Positions 1 to 5,829 are shown, counted from the stretch's first letter. The stretch: 7,471 nucleotides of DNA from Syntrophomonadaceae bacterium (GCA_003562605.1 PWUG01000424.1:1-7471), one strand, 5' to 3'. Notes: generated from the letters alone by a model not told the origin. Translations and numbers: made by a program.

Positions 1-1985
1 AGATTATATCTTGCCTCTGCTTGATAAGGAGCTTCCAGGGTTACAATAGCCTTCTTTTCTTCCGGCAGCATTTCAATCGTAACGGGGAAAAAATTGTTGT
101 TCTTCTCTATTACTATGCCATCAATTTCACTTATCTGAAATTCTCTGCTAAACTTTATAGTCCACTGTTTATCCAAAGGCACATCATACTTTTCGGGTAG
201 TATTTCCCATTCTTCATCAAGCAGGGCTTTGTAAGCGTTTGCTCTGCCCCCTGTTTTTGTATATCCATGAAGCTGTTCTAACACATCAACATTGTCCAGG
301 ATCACTTCTTTCATTTTTTCATAACCAAAATCAGGGTTTTGAGCTTTTAAAAGACCTGCAATACCGGCCACATGGGGAGAAGCCATAGAGGTTCCCTGAA
401 GAAACTCATACCCGTATGTGTCAGGTACTTGCCCAATTTCTTCCGCGGTCTCTATTATAAAGTTATCCACATAAACGCCCTCACCTTTTGTTTTTCCTCC
501 TGGCGCCATTAAATAAAACCCGATTTCCCGTTCTCCCCCGGGCAGAGCTGAAGAAACGGACATAAACTCTCCATCTGTAGTCCCGCTCCAAGAATCAATG
601 GGAAGCAGAGAAGTTCCCGTCCACTCAAATAAATACAAAACCTCATCCTGAGTAGGATCAAGTTCCATCCACAAATCAAATGATGCCTCATTTAAATGCT
701 CTGTACCATCAGGCATGTTTGCTATAATGCTCATATCACTTCCGTGCCGGTTTGCGAATGCGCTCGATGAACCCTCAGTATAGCGCTCCCCTGTAATATT
801 CCACCCGTGATAGACAAACCATTCCTCCAGGTTCTTAAAAACATCGTTAAAAAGTGTTTCCGGCTCTATTAATTCAAACTCATGAGGAGTAGAACTAAAA
901 GTGTTAACCCCGGGTGCAGCAAGGTGGACTGTTTGGGCACGATCATCAAAATTTGAAAAATAAGCAAGATTGTCATTAGAATCCGCAGCAGCAACGGATA
1001 TGATGTTTGAAAGGTCAAAGTTGGCGGGATAATTAGGGGTGTTGCCTTTATCACCCGAATTGCCAGCGGCACATACCACAAGAACATCATTTTCTTTGGC
1101 ATATTCTATGGCATCTTTATTAATTCGTGAAAACATTTCTCCGCCCCAGGAGTTATTTATAATATGTGCCCCCTCATCAACAGCATAACGTATACCCTGT
1201 GCCAGTTGGAAGATGTTGCCAGCACCTCTTGAATCCAACCCCCGGACAGCCATGATTTTAGCGTCCTGCATAACACCTGTCATTCCTCTTTCGTTATATC
1301 CAACAGCAGCGATGGTTCCTGCCACATGGGTGCCGTGCCCGTGCATATCCATAGGCTCACTGTCGTAATCGACAAAATCATAGCCGTGTTTACCGTCCTC
1401 ATCAATCCACATATTGTCTTGCAGATCCGGATGATTATAATCAACTCCTGTATCTATCACCGCTATTACTACATCGCTCGAACCTTTCTCTATGCCCCAG
1501 GCATCCAAGGCATTGATGTCTGCCCCCGGGGTTCCGCTAACCTCTCTTATTTCCTGCCCCGTATTATGTAAGCCCCAGAGCTTGTCAAAGTATTCTATAT
1601 CTGGTGGCTGGCTTAAAATGTATCGGGTATAATTTGGTTCTGCATACTTTACACCCGGCAAATCTTCATATTTCTTTACACTTTCTTGCACGCTCAACCC
1701 TTCGGGAACCTCTACCAACTGGAGGTTCGGTTTACCAATCATAGACTTTTTAACCCGTGTATTAACTTCTTCATGAGCACCGGCCATGTTAACCCAAGTT
1801 GTAAAGGATTCAAATTTTACAATCAGCTCTCCCTCCACATAATTCTTTTCCTGCGTCAATTCTTTTCCACGAAATTCATTTATCCGAAAAACATCCATAC
1901 CCTTTTCATAAGCAAATCCACTTATAGGTAAGAAAACTAACACCAAAGATAGCATTATTACAAATAAGGACTTCGTTTTGGACAT
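1..1985 (-). CDS. Secreted S8 (subtilisin-like) serine protease, 3' end outside window
   Basis: Reading from the ATG at 1985 leftward stays open for 661 codons and leaves the window, so the C-terminus is missing. The start is set by GGGAGG at 1995-2000, 9 nt upstream. Residues 1-25 are a Sec signal peptide (hydrophobic core, cleavage probably after SGFA). Residues about 50-125 look like an I9/fervidolysin-type propeptide (GELIVKF motif). The catalytic domain has Asp178 (VIDTGVD), His217 (HGHGTHVAG), oxyanion Asn309 (CAAGNSGDKG) and Ser533 (GTSMASPHVAG), so the enzyme should be active. About 224 residues separate Asn309 and Ser533, against 66 in subtilisin BPN', because of an inserted beta-rich domain at roughly 360-505. 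After about residue 570 an Ig-like/SbsA-type domain begins (WTIKFS). Family knowledge predicts extracellular endoproteolysis; the substrate is unknown. It is transcribed divergently from the metalloprotease gene. Confidence 0.95.
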   Translation of the reverse strand, partial: MSKTKSLFVIMLSLVLVFLPISGFAYEKGMDVFRINEFRGKELTQEKNYVEGELIVKFESFTTWVNMAGAHEEVNTRVKKSMIGKPNLQLVEVPEGLSVQESVKKYEDLPGVKYAEPNYTRYILSQPPDIEYFDKLWGLHNTGQEIREVSGTPGADINALDAWGIEKGSSDVVIAVIDTGVDYNHPDLQDNMWIDEDGKHGYDFVDYDSEPMDMHGHGTHVAGTIAAVGYNERGMTGVMQDAKIMAVRGLDSRGAGNIFQLAQGIRYAVDEGAHIINNSWGGEMFSRINKDAIEYAKENDVLVVCAAGNSGDKGNTPNYPANFDLSNIISVAAADSNDNLAYFSNFDDRAQTVHLAAPGVNTFSSTPHEFELIEPETLFNDVFKNLEEWFVYHGWNITGERYTEGSSSAFANRHGSDMSIIANMPDGTEHLNEASFDLWMELDPTQDEVLYLFEWTGTSLLPIDSWSGTTDGEFMSVSSALPGGEREIGFYLMAPGGKTKGEGVYVDNFIIETAEEIGQVPDTYGYEFLQGTSMASPHVAGIAGLLKAQNPDFGYEKMKEVILDNVDVLEQLHGYTKTGGRANAYKALLDEEWEILPEKYDVPLDKQWTIKFSREFQISEIDGIVIEKNNNFFPVTIEMLPEEKKAIVTLEAPYQAEARYN

Positions 1986-2025
1986 TTATCCGTTCCTCCC
2001 ACCTTTAAAACTTCAAGTTTAATAA

Positions 2026-2054
2026 ATTATACCATGGATTTTTATATCTTTAAA
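2026..2054 (-). promoter_or_regulatory. Sigma-A-type promoter of the S8 protease gene
   Basis: On the minus strand a perfect -10 box TATAAT (plus coordinates 2026-2031) is preceded by TG at -14/-15 (TGGTATAAT). A -35-like TTTAAA (2049-2054) lies at 17-bp spacing. The predicted start near 2019 would leave a leader of about 34 nt ahead of the start codon at 1985. The -35 matches TTGACA at only 4 of 6 positions. No operator is evident. Confidence 0.65.
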
Positions 2055-2130
2055 TCAAAACCTTCGAGTGAAGTGAACAGCTATATTTCTATTATATGTA
2101 ATAAGATACAATAAGGAGGCATGAAGAAGT

Positions 2131-2301
2131 GGCACACAGTTTTCTAAATCCACTGTTTCTGAGCTTTGTAAAAACTTAGACCCGTTAGTTACCGCTTGGA
2201 ACCACCGTCCTTTACATAAGACCTCTTATCCCTTTGTGGTAGTTGATGCCATGGTCACCATAAAAACAGCTCAAAAGTTGCATATATTGGTGGTTAGTTA
2301 A
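2131..2301 (+). pseudogene. IS256-family (Mutator-like) transposase, internal fragment
   Basis: This frame encodes about 56 residues ending in TAA at 2299-2301. It begins GTQFSKSTVSELCKNLDP and continues through NHRPL to YPFVVVDAMV. This is the recognisable stretch of IS256-family transposases around the first catalytic aspartate of the DDE triad, here the GAT at 2245-2247 within VVVDAMV. Family members are about 400 residues, so the N-terminal DNA-binding half and all of the catalytic region past the first Asp are missing. An in-frame TGA sits just upstream at 2122-2124. The residues after DAMV no longer fit the family, which suggests a further deletion or frameshift before the stop. It cannot be an active transposase. 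The matching element end lies 18 bp downstream. Confidence 0.8.
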
Positions 2302-2318
2302 ACTACATTCTAACCGAA

Positions 2319-2347
2319 GGAATTTTACACAAAATTTGTACTTGATC
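2319..2347. mobile_element. Right terminal inverted repeat of the IS256-family relic
   Basis: Read on the minus strand from 2347, the sequence starts GATCAAGTACAAATTTTGTG and continues TAAAATTCC. This resembles the IS256 terminus as I remember it (GAT.AAGT.C followed by GTGTAAAA). Its position just past the transposase scrap and its outward orientation fit the right end of the same element. No left end is visible upstream, so a target duplication cannot be checked. Confidence 0.65.
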
Positions 2348-2371
2348 AGTTCGTGTGAATAAGTATATAAT
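2342..2371 (+). promoter_or_regulatory. Probable promoter of the metalloprotease leader, -35 inside the IS end
   Basis: TTGATC (2342-2347) and a perfect TATAAT (2366-2371) are separated by 18 bp. The -35 hexamer consists of the terminal bases of the IS256-type inverted repeat, so this would be a hybrid promoter of the kind known for outward-facing IS256 ends. Transcription would start near 2378 and give a leader of about 267 nt containing the hairpins and the riboswitch. A weaker alternative -10 (TATATT, 2479-2484) just before the aptamer lacks a properly spaced -35. Confidence 0.55.
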
Positions 2372-2440
2372 TATTAATGAGAATAAAAAGTATTACGTTT
2401 TTTAACTCACCTTTTAAAGGAGGAAAGGGTATCAACAAGG

Positions 2441-2478
2441 CAAATATCTGCCAAGATATTTGGTTAATAAATATCTTG
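2441..2478 (+). repeat. Three half-sites forming two mutually exclusive perfect hairpins
   Basis: AAATATCT occurs at 2442-2449 and 2469-2476, with its reverse complement AGATATTT at 2454-2461. The first and middle copies form a perfect 9-bp hairpin (2441-2449 with 2454-2462, 4-nt loop). The middle and third copies form a perfect 10-bp hairpin (2452-2461 with 2469-2478, 7-nt loop). The middle arm can pair with only one partner at a time. The motif ends about 8 nt before the riboswitch. It could be an RNA switch in the leader or a triple operator site for a dimeric repressor. Confidence 0.7.
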
Positions 2479-2485
2479 TATATTA

Positions 2486-2592
2486 TCCTTTACCGATAAG
2501 GGCTAACCAGTTGAAAGACTGGGGCGCAAAGCCATGGATCTAAGGCTCTGCATGAGTTATGATCGCCAGGTTACCGAAGGCAGGATTTTTTT
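2486..2592 (+). promoter_or_regulatory. Cyclic-di-GMP-I (GEMM-I) riboswitch with U-run after the aptamer
   Basis: The core follows the Vibrio Vc2 aptamer pattern. GGGCTAACC leads into a CCAGTT-GAAA-GACTGG hairpin (2507-2522), the GNRA-loop arm. Next comes GCGCAAAGCC (2524-2533), then a CTAA/TGCA-containing arm that supplies the tetraloop receptor, and GGTTACCGAAGG (2569-2580). The base equivalent to G20 of Vc2 is G (AAGGGC), which favours c-di-GMP over the cGAMP-selective variants that carry A. The equivalent of C92 is also present. P1 may close through TCCT (2486-2489) with AGGA (2582-2585), or CCTT with AAGG. Seven T residues follow at 2586-2592, suggesting control by transcription termination. 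The protease start lies 53 nt beyond. The direction of control cannot be read from the sequence. Confidence 0.9.
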
Positions 2593-2644
2593 GTATCCAC
2601 TCCCGCTTTATATTCCATAATAAACAAGAAAGGTGTTTGGTAAA

Positions 2645-4930
2645 ATGTTAAGAACTCGTAAAGCCCCCAAGGTTATATTTATTTTAACTTTCTGTTTGTT
2701 AACATTATTATTGTGGGCTAGTAGTGCTCATGCGCTCATGTTAAAGATGAGCCTGGAGGAGCTCACCGAAGGTGCTGATACAATAGTCATGGGGACTGTT
2801 GAAAGCACTAGCAGCCACTGGAATGACGACCGCACTTCAATTTATACGGTGGTGGAGGTTTCCGTGGAAGAAGGATTAAAAAATGAAGTTGGGCGTAAAG
2901 AGATTACCGTTATTGTTCCTGGCGGAGAGGCAGAAGGAATAATTCAAATGGTATCGGATATGCCCAATTTTATAGTTGGAGAACGTGTTATGCTTTTTTT
3001 GAATGAACTTTATGAAAATAATGATCTTCACCTGAAAAGAGAAGAAGCGCTACTTACAGCACCAGTATATTCAATGCATGGCAACTTTCAGGGCAAGCTT
3101 GATATAATCGAAAACAGAATAGGAGAATTGTCTGTAGATAAAGTCAAAGACCAGATAAACAGTATAAAAAAGGAGCAGGGAATAAATACTGAATCTATTT
3201 CTGATGACGATAATCCGGTTGTAGTAGGACATAGTCCTTATGTTTACAATGGTCAAAAATGGTTTGGGGACTGGCCGGTTGTGAATTTTAGGGTTAATGA
3301 TAGCGGTGGTCCTGCGGGCAGCAGTTTAGCTGTACAAAATGCTGCCAATACCTGGAGCAATGCCGGAGCAAAATTTGAGTTTAATTTTTCCGGAACACAC
3401 TCCCGCACAGGGAGTTGCTCACAAAATTGGGTTAACGAAGTTACGTGGCATGACCTTGGTTCCGGATCTACTTTAGCTTATGCAATATGGTGGTATTACT
3501 CCACGGGGGAAATATTTGAAGCTGATATGGTGTTTAATACTTCACATGACTGGAGTACAGCCTCACAAACGCCTTCAGGGTATTATGATGTGGAGACAGT
3601 TGCTTTACACGAATTTGGCCATTGGCTCAGCCTAGACCATTCCTCTGAGTATAATGCCATAATGTGGCATAGTTATAAAGGGCCCCAGAGAACACTACAT
3701 TCAGACGATATTGAGGGAATAAAGTATATTTATGGCTCCACGACCGCAGAACCATTACCTGATGAGTATGAACTTACGATAGAAGTTGAGGGAGAGGGCA
3801 CGACTGAGCCTGTGGCGGGTGTCCATGTTTATGAAGAAGGTACTGAAGTATTGCTAACAGCAGAACCAGAAGAGGGCTGGGAGTTTGAGAAGTGGTTGGT
3901 GAACGGTATTGATATAGCGGATTCTACCGTGCAGGTGACTATAGATGGAGACAAAACTGCAACCGCTTATTTTGCCCAGGATGAAACAAGTGATATAGTG
4001 CACTTTGCTGATCCTGATTTGGAACAGTCCATAAGAGACGAGCTGAATAAGCCATCGGGCGATATTACCAAAGCCAACATGGAAGAAATTACGTTTTTAA
4101 ATGCTGCAGATAAAGGGATAGAAGATTTAACGGGACTGGAATATGCCGCTAATCTGCAGAACCTTTACGTTCAAAACAACCAGTTAAGAGATATTAGTGT
4201 GCTGGCTAATCTGACCAATCTGCAGGTGCTGGAGATACAACAAAACCACCTGGACATAAGCGAAGGCTCTGCTATCTTAAAAATGATCCAGCAAATGATC
4301 GACGATGGTATAAATGTGGAATACGAACCACAAAAAAAAGCAGAAAAGGGAGCTTACGGCAGCGGGTTTTATAATCAGGATAACGGACGTTTTGCGTTGA
4401 AGGATGGTTTGATAGGCGGTGTGGCTGATTACTGGTTCACTTTTGGCAGCGGAGGAGATAGCCGTTATCCCGCAGCAGGGGATTGGAACGGTGACGGCAA
4501 GTATGGTATTGGTTTTTACAATCAGGATAACGGACGTTTTGCGTTGAAGGATGGTTTGACAGGCGGTGCGGCTGATTACTGGTTTACTTTTGGCAGCGGA
4601 GGAGATAGCCGTTATCCCGCAGCAGGGGATTGGAACGGTGACGGCAAGTATGGTATTGGTTTTTATAATCAGGATAACGGACGTTTTGCGTTGAAGGATG
4701 GTTTGACAGGCGGTGCGGCTGATTACTGGTTTACTTTTGGTAACGGTGGTGAGAGCCTGTTTCCTGTAGTAGGGGACTGGAACGGTGACGGCAAGTATGG
4801 TATTGGTTTTTACAATCAGGATAACGGACGTTTTGCGTTGAAGGATGGTTTGACAGGCGGCGCGGCTGATTACTGGTTCACTTTTGGTAACGGTGGTAAA
4901 AGCTTGCTTCCTGTGTCGGGAATTTGGTAA
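2645..4930 (+). CDS. Secreted matrixin-like zinc metalloprotease with InlB-type, LRR and FG-GAP-like repeats
   Basis: 761 residues from the ATG at 2645, chosen because AAGGTG (2630-2635) lies 9 nt upstream; a GTG at 2633 would overlap that site. Residues 1-30 are a Sec signal peptide ending SSAHA. Residues about 31-140 form a beta-rich domain (TIVMGTVES, VGERVMLFL) often seen before bacterial matrixins. The metzincin domain, about 190-363, has HEFGHWLSLDH: zinc ligands His322, His326, His332 and catalytic Glu323. The Met-turn is at Met340 (AIMW). The usual Gly between the second and third His is Ser329. Residues 375-444 resemble a divergent InlB B-repeat, about 450-562 an internalin-like leucine-rich segment, and 574-761 are four 49-residue repeats with DWNGDG calcium-loop motifs. 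The likely role is c-di-GMP-controlled proteolysis of surface or extracellular proteins; C. difficile PPEP-1, also under a type I c-di-GMP riboswitch, is a functional parallel only. No sorting signal or transmembrane anchor is visible at the C-terminus. Confidence 0.93.
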   Translation: MLRTRKAPKVIFILTFCLLTLLLWASSAHALMLKMSLEELTEGADTIVMGTVESTSSHWNDDRTSIYTVVEVSVEEGLKNEVGRKEITVIVPGGEAEGIIQMVSDMPNFIVGERVMLFLNELYENNDLHLKREEALLTAPVYSMHGNFQGKLDIIENRIGELSVDKVKDQINSIKKEQGINTESISDDDNPVVVGHSPYVYNGQKWFGDWPVVNFRVNDSGGPAGSSLAVQNAANTWSNAGAKFEFNFSGTHSRTGSCSQNWVNEVTWHDLGSGSTLAYAIWWYYSTGEIFEADMVFNTSHDWSTASQTPSGYYDVETVALHEFGHWLSLDHSSEYNAIMWHSYKGPQRTLHSDDIEGIKYIYGSTTAEPLPDEYELTIEVEGEGTTEPVAGVHVYEEGTEVLLTAEPEEGWEFEKWLVNGIDIADSTVQVTIDGDKTATAYFAQDETSDIVHFADPDLEQSIRDELNKPSGDITKANMEEITFLNAADKGIEDLTGLEYAANLQNLYVQNNQLRDISVLANLTNLQVLEIQQNHLDISEGSAILKMIQQMIDDGINVEYEPQKKAEKGAYGSGFYNQDNGRFALKDGLIGGVADYWFTFGSGGDSRYPAAGDWNGDGKYGIGFYNQDNGRFALKDGLTGGAADYWFTFGSGGDSRYPAAGDWNGDGKYGIGFYNQDNGRFALKDGLTGGAADYWFTFGNGGESLFPVVGDWNGDGKYGIGFYNQDNGRFALKDGLTGGAADYWFTFGNGGKSLLPVSGIW
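4364..4927 (+). repeat. In-frame 147-bp tandem repeat array, 3.8 copies
   Basis: Units begin at 4364, 4511, 4658 and 4805, an exact 147-bp period (49 codons); the last is cut to 123 bp by the stop codon. Each unit reads GFYNQDNGRFALKDGL, then ADYWFTFG, then GDWNGDGKYG. The pattern is FG-GAP/VCBS-like, with D-x-N-x-D-G resembling a calcium-binding loop. The first two units share a GSGGDSRYPAAGDW linker, while the last two carry GNGG-x-SL-x-PV. The fourth lacks the DWNGDG loop. Near identity at DNA level points to recent duplication or gene conversion. Confidence 0.95.
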
Positions 4931-5001
4931 GAATTCTTTCAGTAGTTTAATGCTTTTATGGGCTATAATGAACTCCCAACTTTGAACTTATAGCAGAAAA
5001 G

Positions 5002-5037
5002 GAAGATCGCATAATAATGGCGGTCTTCTCTGTTTTT
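5002..5037 (+). terminator. Rho-independent terminator after the metalloprotease gene
   Basis: GAAGATCGC (5002-5010) pairs with GCGGTCTTC (5020-5028), 9 bp with one G-U, across a 9-nt loop. TCTGTTTTT follows at 5029-5037. It lies 71 bp past the protease stop codon and 55 bp before the HicA start, so it separates the two genes. Confidence 0.85.
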
Positions 5038-5092
5038 CATTGGAAGAATCACCAGTACTTGAGGCTTCTGTTGCTGAGACAGGTGTATAATA

Positions 5093-5330
5093 ATGAAATT
5101 CCCCGTTGATGCTCCTAAAAGAAAAGTAATAAAAGCTTTTGAAAATTTAGGGTTTTATGTCTTTAGAGAAAAAGAACATATCTCCATAGAAAGAATTAAT
5201 CCCAATGGAAGCAAGTCTCGCTTAACTATGCCTAATCATCGAACAATAAAATCTTCTGTATTAAGAACTATATGTACATACACAGGCTGGCATTTCAAAA
5301 AAAAGTTTTTTATATGCGTATTATAAGTAA
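5093..5330 (+). pseudogene. hicA: HicA-family toxin gene, 3' end frameshifted
   Basis: The reading frame starts at ATG 5093 (AGGTG at 5081-5085, 7 nt upstream) and ends at 5326 with 77 residues. It begins MKFPVDAPKRKVIKAFENLG, continues through REKEHISIER and NPNGSKSRLTMPNHRTIK, and reaches LRTICT. These are hallmarks of HicA mRNA interferases (dsRBD-like fold). His29 in KEHISI is the expected catalytic His. The last residues, TGWHFKKKFFICVL, do not fit. Shifting frame by one base at about 5285 instead gives AGISKKSFLYAYYK and a stop at 5328-5330, the usual AGIS-type HicA tail. An inserted G near 5285 (or a sequencing error) best explains this. A HicB antitoxin does not follow. Upstream, a frame ending at 5090 (ESPVLEASVAETGV) might be the tail of a lost antitoxin, but this is weak. 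Toxin activity is doubtful. Confidence 0.8.
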
Positions 5331-5381
5331 TTTTGTAGAATGCTTCCTGGCGTTCGAGAGGATGCAAGGGTAGAATTAACG

Positions 5382-5414
5382 AATAACCCGTTTAAACACG
5401 GGGTTATTTACTTT
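5382..5414 (+). terminator. Probable rho-independent terminator after hicA
   Basis: AATAACCC (5382-5389) pairs perfectly with GGGTTATT (5401-5408) over an 11-nt loop, followed by TACTTTT. It sits about 50 bp after the HicA stop codons. The opposite strand lacks a T-run, so it should mainly serve the plus strand. Confidence 0.65.
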
Positions 5415-5467
5415 TATAGAAGGAAAAAGCTGCGCCGGGGTTGTAACTGTTACCTGGCCCTTTCCCT

Positions 5468-5626
5468 TTAACTCAAGATTCCTATTACTTCAGCCTCATA
5501 ACCGTACTTCTCCATTAACTCTATGGCGGCTATTTCAAAGAACTCCATTTGGCTGATGTTCTTATCTTCTGAAAATGCTTTAATTACTTCGATTAGCTTG
5601 TGAGAAACCCCATAAAGAGGGGCAAA
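5468..5626 (-). pseudogene. Small protein C-terminal scrap, possibly ribbon-helix-helix-like
   Basis: A minus-strand frame of 52 codons ends in TAA at 5468-5470 and is bounded upstream by a stop at 5627-5629. It has no start codon preceded by a ribosome binding site. The residues from KLIEVIKAFSEDKNIS through QMEFFEIAAIELMEKYGYE look like two amphipathic helices and real protein. The spacing (NIS, then helix, then LMEKYGY) is reminiscent of the helical part of ribbon-helix-helix regulators, but I cannot assign a family with confidence. An out-of-frame ATG at the codon for MGF (minus strand, around 5611-5613) would give MGFS-HKLIEV if one base were removed, so a frameshifted small gene is possible. 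Its 5' side abuts the 3' end of intron remnant A. Confidence 0.4.
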
Positions 5627-5629
5627 TTA

Positions 5630-5736
5630 ACAGGTGGTAACTTTTGTACACTTACCACCACACGTGCGCTTTCACCGCATGCGACGTTCTATCAATGGTT
5701 ATTGATAAGAAAGTGCAAAAAGAGGGGATTTCTTCA
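5630..5736 (-). mobile_element. Group II (IIC-like) intron 3' remnant, copy A
   Basis: On the minus strand, 5686 down to 5656 folds like domain V. A 7-bp lower helix CGTCGCA/TGTGGTG is followed by a shortened upper helix with a GAAA tetraloop and an ACG on the 3' side. A hairpin, GGTAA with TTACC, follows at the domain VI position; it belongs to the perfect inverted repeat 5633-5640 with 5652-5659. Upstream of domain V is a TATCAAT/ATTGATA hairpin. The segment from 5736 (GAAGAA, CCCCT, TTTGCACTTT) is shared with copy B. No reverse transcriptase or domains I-III remain. It lies immediately downstream, in its own direction, of a rho-independent terminator, the insertion preference known for IIC introns. 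The first helix triplet is CGT rather than the expected CGC, suggesting inactivity. Confidence 0.6.
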
Positions 5737-5747
5737 CAAGGGTTTGG

Positions 5748-5786
5748 AAAAAAAGGCCCCACAGGAGTTTATCCCGCAGGGCCTTT
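5748..5786 (-). terminator. Rho-independent terminator of the minus-strand secreted-protein fragment
   Basis: AAAGGCCC at 5752-5759 and GGGCCTTT at 5779-5786 form a perfect 8-bp stem with a 19-nt loop. On the minus strand it is followed by seven T residues (plus A-run 5748-5754). It lies 44 bp past the stop codon at 5830, so it terminates that gene. Confidence 0.9.
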
Positions 5787-5829
5787 CCGCTGCTATGCGG
5801 TAAGAAACACGCCTTAGGACCTAGTAGAA

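Noticed and set aside
1326..1931. Plus-strand open frames of 81 codons each
   Set aside because: They lie antisense to the S8 protease, whose catalytic motifs fix the true frame. They have no domain signature.
2121..2147. ATG with GGAGG immediately upstream (8-codon peptide)
   Set aside because: Only one base separates the GGAGG from the ATG, and the sequence belongs to the decayed IS256 transposase in another frame.
2486..2586. cGAMP-selective (GEMM-Ib) riboswitch
   Set aside because: The base equivalent to position 20 is G rather than A, which favours c-di-GMP. Only binding tests would settle it.
2633..2644. GTG start for the metalloprotease, four residues upstream
   Set aside because: The GTG overlaps the AAGGTG that is well spaced for the ATG at 2645, and it has no ribosome binding site of its own.
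4364..4927. CRISPR or non-coding satellite array
   Set aside because: Repeats are contiguous, in frame and protein-coding, with no spacers.
4964..4969. TATAAT as a promoter for hicA
   Set aside because: No -35 at a usable distance, and transcription from it would run straight into the terminator at 5002-5037.
4986..5090. HicB antitoxin gene upstream of hicA
   Set aside because: The open frame overlaps the terminator, has no start codon with a ribosome binding site, and only its last 15 or so residues look protein-like. It is at most a tail remnant.
5442..5452. Palindrome GTAACTGTTAC
   Set aside because: An 11-bp palindrome alone, away from any promoter, is not enough to call an operator.
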